DNA of 27,333 bases from a virus. Every line of letters starts with the position of its first letter. The first letter of the stretch is position 1. The position numbers and the translations under genes are program-made. Below the pieces are notes generated by a model. The model worked only from the letters and a program-made list of their open reading frames with translations, did not search any database and had not been told where the DNA came from. The stretch is taken from positions 1-27,333 of IMG/VR virus record IMGVR_UViG_3300005466_000060. One strand, written 5' to 3'. Shown one piece after another: positions 1 to 6,894 of the stretch.

Positions 1-279
1 TTCTCGGACACTACAACTTTTAGAATATTTGTATTACAGCAGGACAATATTTATGTAAATAGCGTACAGGATACCATTGTTCTATATGGGTCTAATCCGC
101 TGAGCAGGTGGTTCAATCAATCGCCTACACCGAATAGAATGACAATAGGCAGAGCAGCGGGTAGTGCTGCGGCATTTGGATTGATAACGGTAAAACGTGT
201 ATCTTATTTCAACTCCAAGTTGAGTAATGGGGATATCGTAAGAGTTGTTAATGGACTTAAAGCTTACTATAACATATAA
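1..279 (+). CDS. Phage tail fibre / LamG-like protein, C-terminal end (5' truncated)
   Basis: The frame is open from the first base and ends at a TAA, giving the last 92 residues of a protein whose start lies outside the window. The fragment has the alternating beta-strand texture of concanavalin/LamG-like jelly-roll domains and finishes with a segment (VKRVSYFNSKLSNGDIV, then NGLKAYYNI) that resembles the usual last strands of LamG domains on phage tail proteins. Such domains bind carbohydrates and often sit at the tip of receptor-binding fibres. It is followed after 2 nt by the next gene, so it is probably co-transcribed with the lysis block. The family call rests on a short C-terminal piece and is moderate. 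Confidence 0.6.
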   Translation, partial: FSDTTTFRIFVLQQDNIYVNSVQDTIVLYGSNPLSRWFNQSPTPNRMTIGRAAGSAAAFGLITVKRVSYFNSKLSNGDIVRVVNGLKAYYNI

Positions 280-281
280 CT

Positions 282-647
282 ATGGCACTCAAGACACTTA
301 ATCACTTTGAAAAGGCATACATAGCCCAACAAAATTCTTTTTTTACCACATGTGAAATGGCCGCGCGTGCTCTGGCTCGTTATCTGTCAGAGCAAGTAAC
401 GCCTCCTGGTGATTATACTGGGTATTCTTGGGAGAATATCCAAGCATACTCAATTTCCATTTTGAAAAATGGAGTTGGCGATTCCAGGGAGTTCGCAAAG
501 CAGTTTCTCCAGTATCATACCGGGGAGATAGAAACAAATACCTTCGGAGAGGGGAATACTATAAATGTTTCTTTGCTGGCTGAATCATGGGCAATAAATA
601 ATGTGTTCGATTCATTCATGCATAACGTTTTCAAGCTTAACGCTTAA
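282..647 (+). CDS. Hypothetical phage protein, 121 aa
   Basis: The ATG lies 2 nt after the tail fibre stop codon, which suggests translational coupling. The product is soluble, mixed alpha/beta, with no signal peptide, membrane segment or cysteine motif that I recognise. Its position between the tail fibre and the membrane/lysis genes suggests a tail-associated or late function, but I do not recognise the family. Confidence 0.7.
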   Translation: MALKTLNHFEKAYIAQQNSFFTTCEMAARALARYLSEQVTPPGDYTGYSWENIQAYSISILKNGVGDSREFAKQFLQYHTGEIETNTFGEGNTINVSLLAESWAINNVFDSFMHNVFKLNA

Positions 648-653
648 AAATGC

Positions 654-950
654 ATGGCCGAAAAAGTCACATTTTCCTGGAGGAACTACACAAAGGCCAC
701 GCCGAGGAACTTGGAATATATCGCAGCATCCGCCCGTAGGATCATTGCTGTAATTGCTGGGACCACGATCATCATGGAATCTAGCAGGTGGGTTCCGTTC
801 GGAATTTTATTGGCCGGCGCCGTGATGGATGAGCTTAAGAACTTCTTTGCGCACGTGGCTGAAGGAGATCAGGAAGTCGTGTCTATCTCATATCCAGAAA
901 ATGTAGCAGATAAGGTGAGCATTAAACAAGAAACAAAAAAAGAAGAATGA
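654..950 (+). CDS. Small membrane protein, holin-like candidate (98 aa)
   Basis: Residues 28-40 and 46-60 are hydrophobic and separated by a short turn (ESSRW), compatible with one helical hairpin in the membrane. The N-terminus is basic and the C-terminal 25 residues are charged, ending KKEE. A two-helix small protein just upstream of a lysis cassette fits a holin or membrane accessory protein, but I cannot assign a family. The stop overlaps the start of the next gene (ATGA), a sign of coupled translation. Confidence 0.6.
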   Translation: MAEKVTFSWRNYTKATPRNLEYIAASARRIIAVIAGTTIIMESSRWVPFGILLAGAVMDELKNFFAHVAEGDQEVVSISYPENVADKVSIKQETKKEE

Positions 951-2362
951 GAATCTTAATTTTCCTATTTCTATCTATCACCTCCTTCGGACAGGACTGG
1001 CGCGATATATATTTCGCTTCGATTGCAAGGACAGCATCTGTACAAGCGACTTCGCAAACGAACATGCAAGCGATGACGACTGCGTGTGCTTGTGATTTCA
1101 CGATTCCAAGTTCGGCTTATTATGTTGATATTGATAAGAATACGAATGCTAATGCTTACGTGATCTCCCCTAAGCCCGGGCAGACAGTTTGTTTTGCCGA
1201 CGGTCAGCGGGCAGATTTGGAGGTTCATAATATCGTTGGCACGGCAATAGCACCTATTTGGTTCAGGAGTTGCGGAGGGACGATCTTTAAGGCAGGATTT
1301 GATAAGCACATGCTCTTCTTTTCCGGAAGCGCTTTCTTCAAAGTATTTGGGGATAACGGGGATGGCTACGGACCCATCGAGATCACCGGAGGAAATGCCG
1401 GTTTATCGGTAGCCAAGTTAAGCACGGATGCGGATATAGAGTTCATAAACTTCCATGATATAGGTTATGTAGCTTTTGAGGCGAAGACTGACCCGACCTG
1501 CGATAATAGGACATGGCGTGGTGGATTCATCATGCGCAATATCATATTCAGAAACAACACAATTCGGAATTGCCTTGATGGAGAGGGTGTATATATCGGC
1601 GAAAGCCATTATAACAGCGTAGGCGCTATCCAGCCAAAGCCCTGCCCTGATGGCACATCGACTGCGAAGGAACATCAAGTAATAGGGGTTCTCGTAGCGA
1701 ATAATATCATCAAAGGGACTGGGGCTGACGGTATACAGGTAGGCGCTACTACAGCAGATTGCGAAATCCATGATAATGATGTTTCGGATTATGGTAAAAA
1801 AAATGGATGGGCCCAGAATGCGGGCATTATCACCAATCCGGGCACCGTGGCTGATGTATACAACAACCGGGTTGATACAGGGACTGGATTCGGAATTCAA
1901 GATCAAGGGCCAGGCGGCGCAAAGATCCATGATAACTTGATTTTGAATCCTGGACAAGGTGGTATTTTATCGGCCATTTATCCAGTTGAAGGCATGATAA
2001 ACCTGCCGGCTACCCAGATCTACAATAACACGATTGTGAACGCGAAAGGCTCCGCACTCGAGTACTACGCCCCGGTAACCTTCAAGAACAACATATTTCA
2101 GCTGGCCACCGGCGCTGTAGCGTACAAGAAAGGCGGAAGTGCGGGCGTGCTCACCGAGTCGGGCAATACGCAACTATCCGGGATTTCCGGCAAGTTGGAC
2201 GCCATCTATGCGCCAGTGGCCGGGGCGGTTCCTGCGGGAGTAGGCTATAAGCCACTGCCCACGGTTGTAAAAGAGGCCGGATCTGTGGAACTTATTACGA
2301 CAAACGGAATAGACGAGTGGTGGATAACCAGTCCATCCGGGAAACGAAAGAAAATTGAATGA
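947..2362 (+). CDS. Secreted right-handed parallel beta-helix protein (pectate-lyase-like fold)
   Basis: Residues 1-15 form a short Sec-type signal peptide (basic MR, then ILIFLFLSITSFG) with a plausible cleavage before QDW. The body, roughly residues 140-400, is a run of short strands with Asn/Asp turns (NIIFRNNTIRN, VANNIIKGTGADGIQVG, IHDNDV, VYNNRVD, IYNNTIV) typical of PbH1 repeats in polysaccharide lyases and tailspikes. The last 25 residues form a separate beta-hairpin-like tail (ELITTNGIDEWWI). Tailspikes of this fold degrade or bind surface polysaccharide. The signal peptide is unexpected for a virion protein and suggests export from the infected cell. No catalytic residue can be assigned by eye. 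Start overlaps the preceding stop (ATGA). Confidence 0.75.
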   Translation: MRILIFLFLSITSFGQDWRDIYFASIARTASVQATSQTNMQAMTTACACDFTIPSSAYYVDIDKNTNANAYVISPKPGQTVCFADGQRADLEVHNIVGTAIAPIWFRSCGGTIFKAGFDKHMLFFSGSAFFKVFGDNGDGYGPIEITGGNAGLSVAKLSTDADIEFINFHDIGYVAFEAKTDPTCDNRTWRGGFIMRNIIFRNNTIRNCLDGEGVYIGESHYNSVGAIQPKPCPDGTSTAKEHQVIGVLVANNIIKGTGADGIQVGATTADCEIHDNDVSDYGKKNGWAQNAGIITNPGTVADVYNNRVDTGTGFGIQDQGPGGAKIHDNLILNPGQGGILSAIYPVEGMINLPATQIYNNTIVNAKGSALEYYAPVTFKNNIFQLATGAVAYKKGGSAGVLTESGNTQLSGISGKLDAIYAPVAGAVPAGVGYKPLPTVVKEAGSVELITTNGIDEWWITSPSGKRKKIE

Positions 2363-2523
2363 CAGCAGCCCTATTTGCCTTATGCACGCTTGCCGCATAC
2401 GGAGTCTTCCGGGCAGCGTCGTCGCTGGGCAAAAGGCTGAAGAGAGCCCGCCGGCTCCAAGAAGAAGCAGAAAAACTTAATGAAGAATATGCCACCAGAA
2501 GAAATCGAAGACCAAGTAACTGA
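2359..2523 (+). CDS. Small membrane protein, 54 aa
   Basis: The start codon overlaps the stop of the beta-helix gene (ATGA) and the frame ends at TGA 2521-2523. Residues 2-20 are hydrophobic (TAALFALCTLAAYGVFRAA), followed by a strongly basic, then Glu-rich helical stretch (KRLKRARRLQEEAEKLNEE). This is an N-in or N-out single-span protein with a cytoplasmic or periplasmic charged helix, similar in build to small phage lysis accessory proteins. It overlaps the next gene by 44 nt. The ATGA coupling is the main evidence that it is real. Confidence 0.55.
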   Translation: MTAALFALCTLAAYGVFRAASSLGKRLKRARRLQEEAEKLNEEYATRRNRRPSN

Positions 2524-2662
2524 TCAGGATACAGAAGAAACCGAGATCTATGATGAGCGTGTGTACAACATGACCATTAACATCTACGGAACATTCAACT
2601 CATTGATTATCAAGCAATACGGAAAGCCACACCAGCCGCCTCCACCGCCTGGAGGTTCATGA
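2480..2662 (+). CDS. Small acidic hypothetical protein, 60 aa, proline-rich end
   Basis: The N-terminal 28 residues are very acidic (EEIEDQ, DQDTEETEIYDE), followed by a short strand-rich part and a C-terminal PPPPPGGS. ATG codons at 2480 and 2489 are both possible starts. The coding sequence for the Pro-Gly tail also supplies a GGAGG 5 nt before the next ATG, which may act as a ribosome binding site there. The gene overlaps both neighbours, so it is probably part of the lysis/tail operon. No family recognised. Confidence 0.55.
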   Translation: MKNMPPEEIEDQVTDQDTEETEIYDERVYNMTINIYGTFNSLIIKQYGKPHQPPPPPGGS

Positions 2663-3051
2663 GCCGGCCGGTTAAGATATTTCTGCTGATCCTCGGGGCG
2701 TACTTTGTGGATGTCATATTTGACCTCATGCCAAGGGACGGGCAGCAACACAGCTTCTTCCCGTTATTCCATGGGTATGGGGACTGGGATGGGAAAATGA
2801 CCACTCAAAATTATGTGTACGGATATTGCCAACACGTGTTTTTGATTATGATTTTCCACGCGGTTCACGTCCACACCGGTCGGAAATTCTGGGACTGGTT
2901 GATGTGGCTTGAAGTTGTAGACGTAATTGATTATGGACTACATTACAACAGCGAGCTGTTCAAAATTTTTGGGCATAGCATTGAATTCAATTATTTTAAA
3001 TTTGTGGCTGTACTTTATTTTACTCACTTGGAATATGGAGCACGCACCTGA
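2659..3051 (+). CDS. Polytopic membrane protein, 130 aa
   Basis: Hydrophobic segments lie near residues 5-24, 54-71, 78-95 and 112-123, suggesting three or four membrane spans, with aromatic and His-rich connecting loops. The ATG overlaps the preceding stop (ATGA) and is preceded by GGAGG at 5 nt spacing, one of the few Shine-Dalgarno-like sites here. Its position directly upstream of a holin-like and an endolysin-like gene suggests a role in lysis or in the phage-modified membrane, but no family is recognised. Confidence 0.65.
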   Translation: MSRPVKIFLLILGAYFVDVIFDLMPRDGQQHSFFPLFHGYGDWDGKMTTQNYVYGYCQHVFLIMIFHAVHVHTGRKFWDWLMWLEVVDVIDYGLHYNSELFKIFGHSIEFNYFKFVAVLYFTHLEYGART

Positions 3052-3271
3052 CGGATGGTTTTATTACGCGGTTACACTGGCCTTCGGCGGGGCGCTGATC
3101 TTCATTATCCTGAAGTACACCGGGAAGATTGATGTTACCCTGGGCAAGATTCAGGAGGCTGTAAATGAGCTGAAGACAATGACAAGCCTACACGAGCAGC
3201 GACTTGATACCCATGATGATAACATCGAGGATCTTAAGAATCACGTTTTTAAGGTAAATTATAAGAAATGA
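3035..3271 (+). CDS. Holin-like / XhlA-like small membrane protein with coiled coil (78 aa)
   Basis: I place the start at the ATG at 3035, inside the end of the previous gene (17-nt overlap), because it begins directly before a membrane segment (residues 8-27, WFYYAVTLAFGGALIFIILK). Residues 32-70 form an amphipathic, probably coiled-coil helix (LGKIQEAVNELKTM, LHEQRLDTHDDNIEDL). One span plus a coiled coil is the build of haemolysin XhlA-like holin partners. It ends in an ATGA overlap with the DUF5675 gene, as expected for a holin-endolysin pair. Confidence 0.6.
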   Translation: MEHAPDGWFYYAVTLAFGGALIFIILKYTGKIDVTLGKIQEAVNELKTMTSLHEQRLDTHDDNIEDLKNHVFKVNYKK

Positions 3272-3747
3272 GCAAAACTACCGATCCTATATATACATCA
3301 GAACGGATCTACCTTCCCGACCGAACGCTGTCAAGCCTATACGCATCAAATGGGGGTATCATCGCCAAGATTCTGGAGCCTGCCTGGCGGAATAATGCGC
3401 GGGGTATATCATGTATCAAGGAGGGAATCTATACGGTAACATGGTCGCCGGCGGTATTACGCGACGATCCGAACACGCCAGACGATGAAAGCGGAGGTCG
3501 TATATTTCGTCCATACGAGCATTTTATTGTCCATGACACACCGGGCCGGGCTGGTATCCTGATCCACTCAGGGAACGATATAGCCCACACGGAAGGTTGT
3601 TTATTGCCGGGGAGTAGGTTCGCGAACTTCGACACTGATAAGCCAACGGTTGCCGATAGCCGTATCAAGCTCGCATGGATGGTTGCCAACATGCCACGCA
3701 AATGGAAGCTACGGATCTTGTCCAAGAGCGGCATTCCCTATACATAA
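3268..3747 (+). CDS. DUF5675 family protein, candidate endolysin
   Basis: The sequence follows the DUF5675 pattern: SCIKEGIY near residues 48-55, then IVHDTPGRAGILIHSGN at 87-103 and HTEGCLLPG at 107-115. The His100...Cys111 pair in a GILIHSGN...GC context is reminiscent of L,D-transpeptidase/YkuD-type active sites, so a role in cleaving or remodelling peptidoglycan is reasonable but not proven. In phages of Bacteroidota this family often sits in the lysis region. It is the last gene of the rightward block and is followed at once by a strong terminator. Confidence 0.75.
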   Translation: MSKTTDPIYTSERIYLPDRTLSSLYASNGGIIAKILEPAWRNNARGISCIKEGIYTVTWSPAVLRDDPNTPDDESGGRIFRPYEHFIVHDTPGRAGILIHSGNDIAHTEGCLLPGSRFANFDTDKPTVADSRIKLAWMVANMPRKWKLRILSKSGIPYT

Positions 3748-3750
3748 AAA

Positions 3751-3787
3751 CAAGAGCCCCGAATCCATCTGACTCGGGGCCTTTTTT
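3751..3787. terminator. Bidirectional intrinsic terminator between convergent genes
   Basis: The arms GCCCCGA (3756-3762) and TCGGGGC (3774-3780) form a 7-bp GC-rich stem with an 11-nt loop. A T6 run follows on the plus strand and an A-run precedes it (TTGTTTTT on the minus strand), so it can end transcription from both sides. It separates the rightward lysis block from the leftward KilA-N operon. Confidence 0.85.
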
Positions 3788-4454
3788 ATTTTACAGTATC
3801 AGAAAATGCCAAATCCAGCGCCTCTACCGGATATGTCTTTACCGTGCCGAACCGAGGATCGCTTACCTTACCCATGAGGTATCCATTTGCATTGCAAATA
3901 GAACTCGCCTTCTTACCAAGCCTGGCGGCTCCAGGCGCATCTATCTTGATGCCCCTAAGTGACGAGTACCCGGCGATCGTGAAATAATCCGTGGGGCTTG
4001 TAATGGCCTTGGATTCAATCTGCTTTACCTTCTCCTCAACAGCATTTAAACGCTGCTCCTGGGCAACAAGCAGCTGCACGTTTTGGAGCAGGGCCTCGGC
4101 GGCGGACAAAGGCTTTGCAATCTCTGTCTTGCCAGTGCGCATAAGCTCCGCAATTTTCCGGTTGCACCATAGAGCAAACTTTGGGTTTAGCCTGCGGGCG
4201 AACTCTACCACAAGCTCCTGATGAATCCAAGAACCCCCTTTTTCGCCGTTTTTAACGCTTCGAATATCTTCCAAGCGTAGATTTGAGTCTACACACAAGG
4301 CAGTTTCAAACTCCTGCCATGTGATTGTCTTGAAAATGTCCCCAGGCCTTTTATTAAAAGCGTCTGCCATAAGAGTTGCGTTCGCCATCAGTACGCCGTT
4401 GATTTCATCAAACTGGATCTGATAGCCTTCATAATTAAAAACTTGTATTGACAT
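3786..4454 (-). CDS. KilA-N domain protein, putative antirepressor/regulator (222 aa)
   Basis: Residues 1-110 match the KilA-N DNA-binding domain: an N-terminal strand pair, ANATLMADAFNKRPGDIFKT, a variable part, then GSWIHQELVVEFARRLNPKFALWCNRKI. Residues 118-150 are a likely coiled coil (LLQNVQLLVAQEQRLNAVEEKVKQ). Residues 155-215 form a second domain (DYFTIAGYSSLRGIKI, ARLGKKASSICNANGY, TYPVEALDLAF) seen at the C-terminus of many phage KilA-N and antirepressor proteins. It is the last gene of the long leftward operon, but lies beyond two hairpins and a 283-bp gap, so it may be separately controlled. Confidence 0.85.
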   Translation of the reverse strand: MSIQVFNYEGYQIQFDEINGVLMANATLMADAFNKRPGDIFKTITWQEFETALCVDSNLRLEDIRSVKNGEKGGSWIHQELVVEFARRLNPKFALWCNRKIAELMRTGKTEIAKPLSAAEALLQNVQLLVAQEQRLNAVEEKVKQIESKAITSPTDYFTIAGYSSLRGIKIDAPGAARLGKKASSICNANGYLMGKVSDPRFGTVKTYPVEALDLAFSDTVK

Positions 4455-4473
4455 AAGTTGTCATTAAAATAAA

Positions 4474-4525
4474 GAAGCCCGCATCAAATGCACGACCATT
4501 ACTTCGTGCACCCAATACGGGCTTC
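4474..4525 (-). terminator. Two-tier hairpin upstream of the KilA-N gene (attenuator-like)
   Basis: Outer arms GAAGCCCG (4474-4481) and CGGGCTTC (4518-4525) enclose inner arms TGCACG (4489-4494) and CGTGCA (4505-4510). Read leftward the hairpin is followed by TTTATTTT and then, about 20 nt further, by the KilA-N start codon. It could stop or attenuate transcription entering that gene. On the plus strand the T-run is displaced by five bases, so the leftward direction is favoured. Confidence 0.5.
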
Positions 4526-4576
4526 AAGTTCTTTTTAGATCCTGTTGTAATGGACAGATCGTGGTATAAAGATATG

Positions 4577-4613
4577 AAAAGCCCTCGATCCGGATAAGAA
4601 AGAGGGCTTTTTT
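4577..4613. terminator. Intrinsic terminator hairpin, possibly bidirectional
   Basis: GCCCTC (4581-4586) pairs with GAGGGC (4602-4607). It is followed by T6 on the plus strand and by TTTTC on the minus strand. Leftward it would end the candidate small RNA made from the promoter at 4681-4711. Confidence 0.7.
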
Positions 4614-4675
4614 AATGTCTAGAATGGCCGGGCTTGATCCCGGCATGTTCCTTCGTAGGCCTGGAACCGCCCGCG
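4577..4675 (-). ncRNA. Candidate ~100-nt small RNA
   Basis: This ORF-less stretch lies between a consensus leftward promoter and a terminator hairpin. The predicted RNA contains a stem with arms GTTCC (4647-4651) and GGAAC (4663-4667), a 6-bp GC stem with arms GCCGGG (4627-4632) and CCCGGC (4639-4644), then the terminator. It is inferred from promoter, hairpins and terminator only. I do not recognise a known RNA family, and the GC stem is not a proper tRNA T-arm because its loop does not fit. Confidence 0.45.
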
Positions 4676-4680
4676 CACGG

Positions 4681-4711
4681 CAAATTTAGCTAAAAAATCA
4701 TGCCTGCCAAT
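4681..4711 (-). promoter_or_regulatory. Bacteroidota-type promoter without a downstream ORF
   Basis: Read on the minus strand: TTG (plus 4708-4710), 19-nt spacer, then TAAATTTG (plus 4681-4688), an exact match to the -7 consensus TAnnTTTG. Transcription would start near 4675. The next leftward ORF is more than 200 nt away and behind two hairpins. Confidence 0.5.
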
Positions 4712-4737
4712 GTTTCCTCGAAAGGGAACGCGCCTTC

Positions 4738-5016
4738 CTAAATCGTCCGCCTATTCCACTTAGCGATCACCTCCATTCTGGCCGCCTCGGCAGTATCTAT
4801 CTTCCCCAGGCAAGTGAATACCTCGGCGCCACATTTGAATGTGTCATTACAAAATACTTTATAGACCACGTTTTGTGTATTCTCATTCTCCCACCCTGCG
4901 GACATGATGTTTTTGTTGCCGCAGAATGGACAAGGCAATAGCTCATTTGAGTGATACCCGGCATTGATTATATCCTTGTCGGTCGCAATAAAGTTTTCTT
5001 CTTTTATCTGTTTCAT
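4738..5016 (-). CDS. Lar-like restriction alleviation / zinc-ribbon protein (92 aa)
   Basis: The protein carries the Lar-family pattern: LLPCPFCGNKNIMSAG near residues 26-41, a second pair of cysteines around 54-62 (VFCNDTFKCGAEV), and a C-terminal helix AARMEVIAKWNRR. The four cysteines should bind zinc. Lar of the Rac prophage modulates type I restriction in E. coli, but many phage relatives carry this fold without a tested function. The start overlaps the upstream gene end by 4 nt (ATGA), so it belongs to the leftward operon. Confidence 0.7.
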   Translation of the reverse strand: MKQIKEENFIATDKDIINAGYHSNELLPCPFCGNKNIMSAGWENENTQNVVYKVFCNDTFKCGAEVFTCLGKIDTAEAARMEVIAKWNRRTI

Positions 5017-5444
5017 CTCTTTGCTGCTTTAATCCCCAGCCATATCCCCAGGACGAACACGCCGGCGAACATGACCCAGAACCACCATGGCGGCCCAGTC
5101 TTTGCAGTGATCGTTTTAGTCACCGTCACGGGCACGGTTATCTTGATCGTGTCAGGGAGGCACTCTCCGCTTACGTAAACGCTATCGTGGCGCACGAGTA
5201 CCTTAACCCGTAGTCTTTCCTTATCCAAGAAGATCGTGTCGCCTGGGGCGTTTACGACGACCGTATCGGTCTGAACTCGGGGCACCGGTACTTCCCGTTC
5301 GGTGAACACGGTATCGACGTGCCACACGGCTCCCATGGCCTCGGCTTTCTTTATCAGGCGTTCAGCCCGGCGGAGCTTGTAGGCGCTGCCGCACGATGCG
5401 AGCATCAGCGCGATCACTATGATGGTGGCGCGGGTTATCTGCAT
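5013..5444 (-). CDS. Lipoprotein with C-terminal membrane anchor, candidate unimolecular spanin (143 aa)
   Basis: Residues 1-18 are a lipoprotein signal peptide (IIVIALMLASC) with Cys18 as the lipidated residue. Residues 20-36 form a basic helix. Residues 40-115 are rich in Thr/Val strands (TDTVVVNAPGDTIFL, KITVPVTVTKTI). Residues 120-138 form one hydrophobic span (WWFWVMFAGVFVLGIWLGI) followed by KAAKR. Outer-membrane lipid anchor, beta-rich periplasmic part and inner-membrane C-terminus is the layout of u-spanins such as T1 gp11, which fuse the two membranes at lysis. The gene is far from the holin/endolysin pair and in the leftward operon, which is unusual, so another envelope role is possible. 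Confidence 0.55.
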   Translation of the reverse strand: MQITRATIIVIALMLASCGSAYKLRRAERLIKKAEAMGAVWHVDTVFTEREVPVPRVQTDTVVVNAPGDTIFLDKERLRVKVLVRHDSVYVSGECLPDTIKITVPVTVTKTITAKTGPPWWFWVMFAGVFVLGIWLGIKAAKR

Positions 5445-5710
5445 AACAAAAACCTTAACGCCATTGCGCCGGTTTGAACAGCCTCTTTCTGCATCTCAAC
5501 TATGCTACCGTTTTCATATTGCGCCATGAGCGCAGCACGAACAAGCTCGCCAGACTCTTCGGCCACAACAGCCGCACCATGTATTATATCGTCGGCGCCG
5601 CACCATTTCGGATGTTTTTCAGTTGCTCTCTGGAATTCATGTGCAATCTGTATAAGCCTGTGTTGCACATCTTCAGGTAGTTTATCAAACTCTTCTTTTG
5701 CGTTTATCAT
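5435..5710 (-). CDS. MazG-like all-alpha nucleotide pyrophosphohydrolase (91 aa)
   Basis: The signature helix pair is visible: AAVVAEESGELVRAAL (Glu51, Glu52, Glu55) followed by EMQKEAVQTGAMALRFL (Glu76, with Gln79 where an Asp is often found). These acidic residues bind Mg in MazG/dUTPase-like enzymes that split NTPs or dNTPs to the monophosphate and pyrophosphate. At 91 aa it is a minimal single-domain version. In phages such enzymes adjust nucleotide or alarmone pools. It overlaps the lipoprotein gene by 10 nt. The substrate cannot be told from sequence. Confidence 0.7.
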   Translation of the reverse strand: MINAKEEFDKLPEDVQHRLIQIAHEFQRATEKHPKWCGADDIIHGAAVVAEESGELVRAALMAQYENGSIVEMQKEAVQTGAMALRFLLCR

Positions 5711-5722
5711 TTTCCAATCAAT

Positions 5723-5935
5723 TTAAGTTCTTCTTTTCCTTCCTTGAATCAATTTTATCGCCGACCACGCGACGACTACAGCTCCGTATACCCAGAACCA
5801 GATAGGCACATCTTTGTAGAATGCCAGGTTTATAAAGCATGCGGACGTTATCGACAGAGAGAAAACGTACGGCCAGAATGCGCTGCGTCGTGCCTTAGTC
5901 TCCTTCTTGATCATCCACCCGTCAAGCATGTCCAT
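5723..5935 (-). CDS. Two-span membrane protein, 70 aa
   Basis: Hydrophobic segments at residues 19-40 (AFWPYVFSLSITSACFINLA) and 43-63 (VPIWFWVYGAVVVAWSAI) with a short DV turn, flanked by basic residues at both ends (KKETKARR and QGRKRRT), suggest a helical hairpin with both ends in the cytoplasm. It sits between the large hypothetical gene and the MazG-like gene with 12-nt gaps. Holin-like topology, but no family recognised. Confidence 0.6.
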   Translation of the reverse strand: MDMLDGWMIKKETKARRSAFWPYVFSLSITSACFINLAFYKDVPIWFWVYGAVVVAWSAIKLIQGRKRRT

Positions 5936-5939
5936 GGTA

Positions 5940-6890
5940 TTATTTATATTCCTTAAGAATCTCTAATATTCGAGAGCTAATGCTAGACCCAAGTTTTACC
6001 TTAAGCTTATCCTCGTTCTCGTGACAATAATCTAGCACCGGGTCCCAGACAAACAGTTCCTCCTCCTTCCATTGCTCCAGCTCCTTGATTCTCGCGTTCG
6101 CGGCCGCGAGTTGTTTCACCAGCTCATCATTATGTTTCTGGCACTCTTCGTTGATTTGCTGTGCTGGGATATCTGTACCGGCGAGCTGCTCATCACGAAA
6201 CATTGCGAGCATGTTAACCATCTGCCCGAAGTCTGCGCCTGGTATTATAGTGCTGTCGATTGATACTGGATTTATCCCCCAATACTTTTCGACGAATAGT
6301 TCACATTCGCAACGTGGTTTACCTTCGGATAAGTGAGCAATAGCGCGATCTTTCCAGTCCTTGACAATATCCGCCGCTTCCGCAGGCTTCATCTTGTCGA
6401 TATGAAATCCTTGTCCATGGACTTTTATCGATGGACCATCAGTTTTCGCAGGCTTCAGGCGAGCGATTCTATATAACCCACAACTAGGGGTGTTCTCGCA
6501 GTTATACCCGTCATGCTTGCACCCAAATCTGCAATCTTGGATTACTTCGATCTCTCCTTCGATCTCGATGAAACTGTCGGGCTTTGGATCTCCATGTCGT
6601 GGCCACTTTGCATCCATCCATATCTCATCAACATGCGCATCAGGCGTATAGTCTACGAGATGTAGGAGCATTCTCTTTATCGCGTACTCATCATCGAAAT
6701 GAATCGCCTCCTTCTTTGCTTCGGCGAGGGCTTTATAGTAGGCATCGTTCCCGCCTTCGATAGCCCATCCGGACGGCTCACCGTCAACACCCTGGGATTC
6801 CATCCATCCGAATTTTGTCTTCTCCGGCCAACCGCCAGGACGGTACATCGGCACGCCTTCCGGGGAGATCCATATCGTTGTTTTCTTCAT
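5940..6890 (-). CDS. Hypothetical phage protein, 316 aa
   Basis: The frame is open further upstream, but I start at the ATG at 6890 because the preceding gene ends at 6895 and because MKKTTIWISPEGVPMY looks like a natural N-terminus. The protein is soluble and acidic. It has six cysteines clustered near residues 120-140 (CRFGCKHDGYNCENTPSCG), which could bind metal, and a C-terminal helical part with a probable coiled coil (DELVKQLAAANARIKELEQWKEEE). The first half reads like a modular phage protein. I do not recognise the family. Confidence 0.65.
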   Translation of the reverse strand: MKKTTIWISPEGVPMYRPGGWPEKTKFGWMESQGVDGEPSGWAIEGGNDAYYKALAEAKKEAIHFDDEYAIKRMLLHLVDYTPDAHVDEIWMDAKWPRHGDPKPDSFIEIEGEIEVIQDCRFGCKHDGYNCENTPSCGLYRIARLKPAKTDGPSIKVHGQGFHIDKMKPAEAADIVKDWKDRAIAHLSEGKPRCECELFVEKYWGINPVSIDSTIIPGADFGQMVNMLAMFRDEQLAGTDIPAQQINEECQKHNDELVKQLAAANARIKELEQWKEEELFVWDPVLDYCHENEDKLKVKLGSSISSRILEILKEYK

Positions 6891-6894
6891 AGGT

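Noticed and set aside
1418-1957. 179-codon open frame antisense to the beta-helix gene
   Set aside because: It lies wholly under a convincing gene, has no operon context on that strand, and the residues show no domain-like pattern.
4627-4667. Possible tRNA T-arm and anticodon-like hairpins
   Set aside because: The GC stem has a 6-nt loop (8 if one pair opens) without the TTCRA pattern, and no acceptor or D-arm can be drawn.
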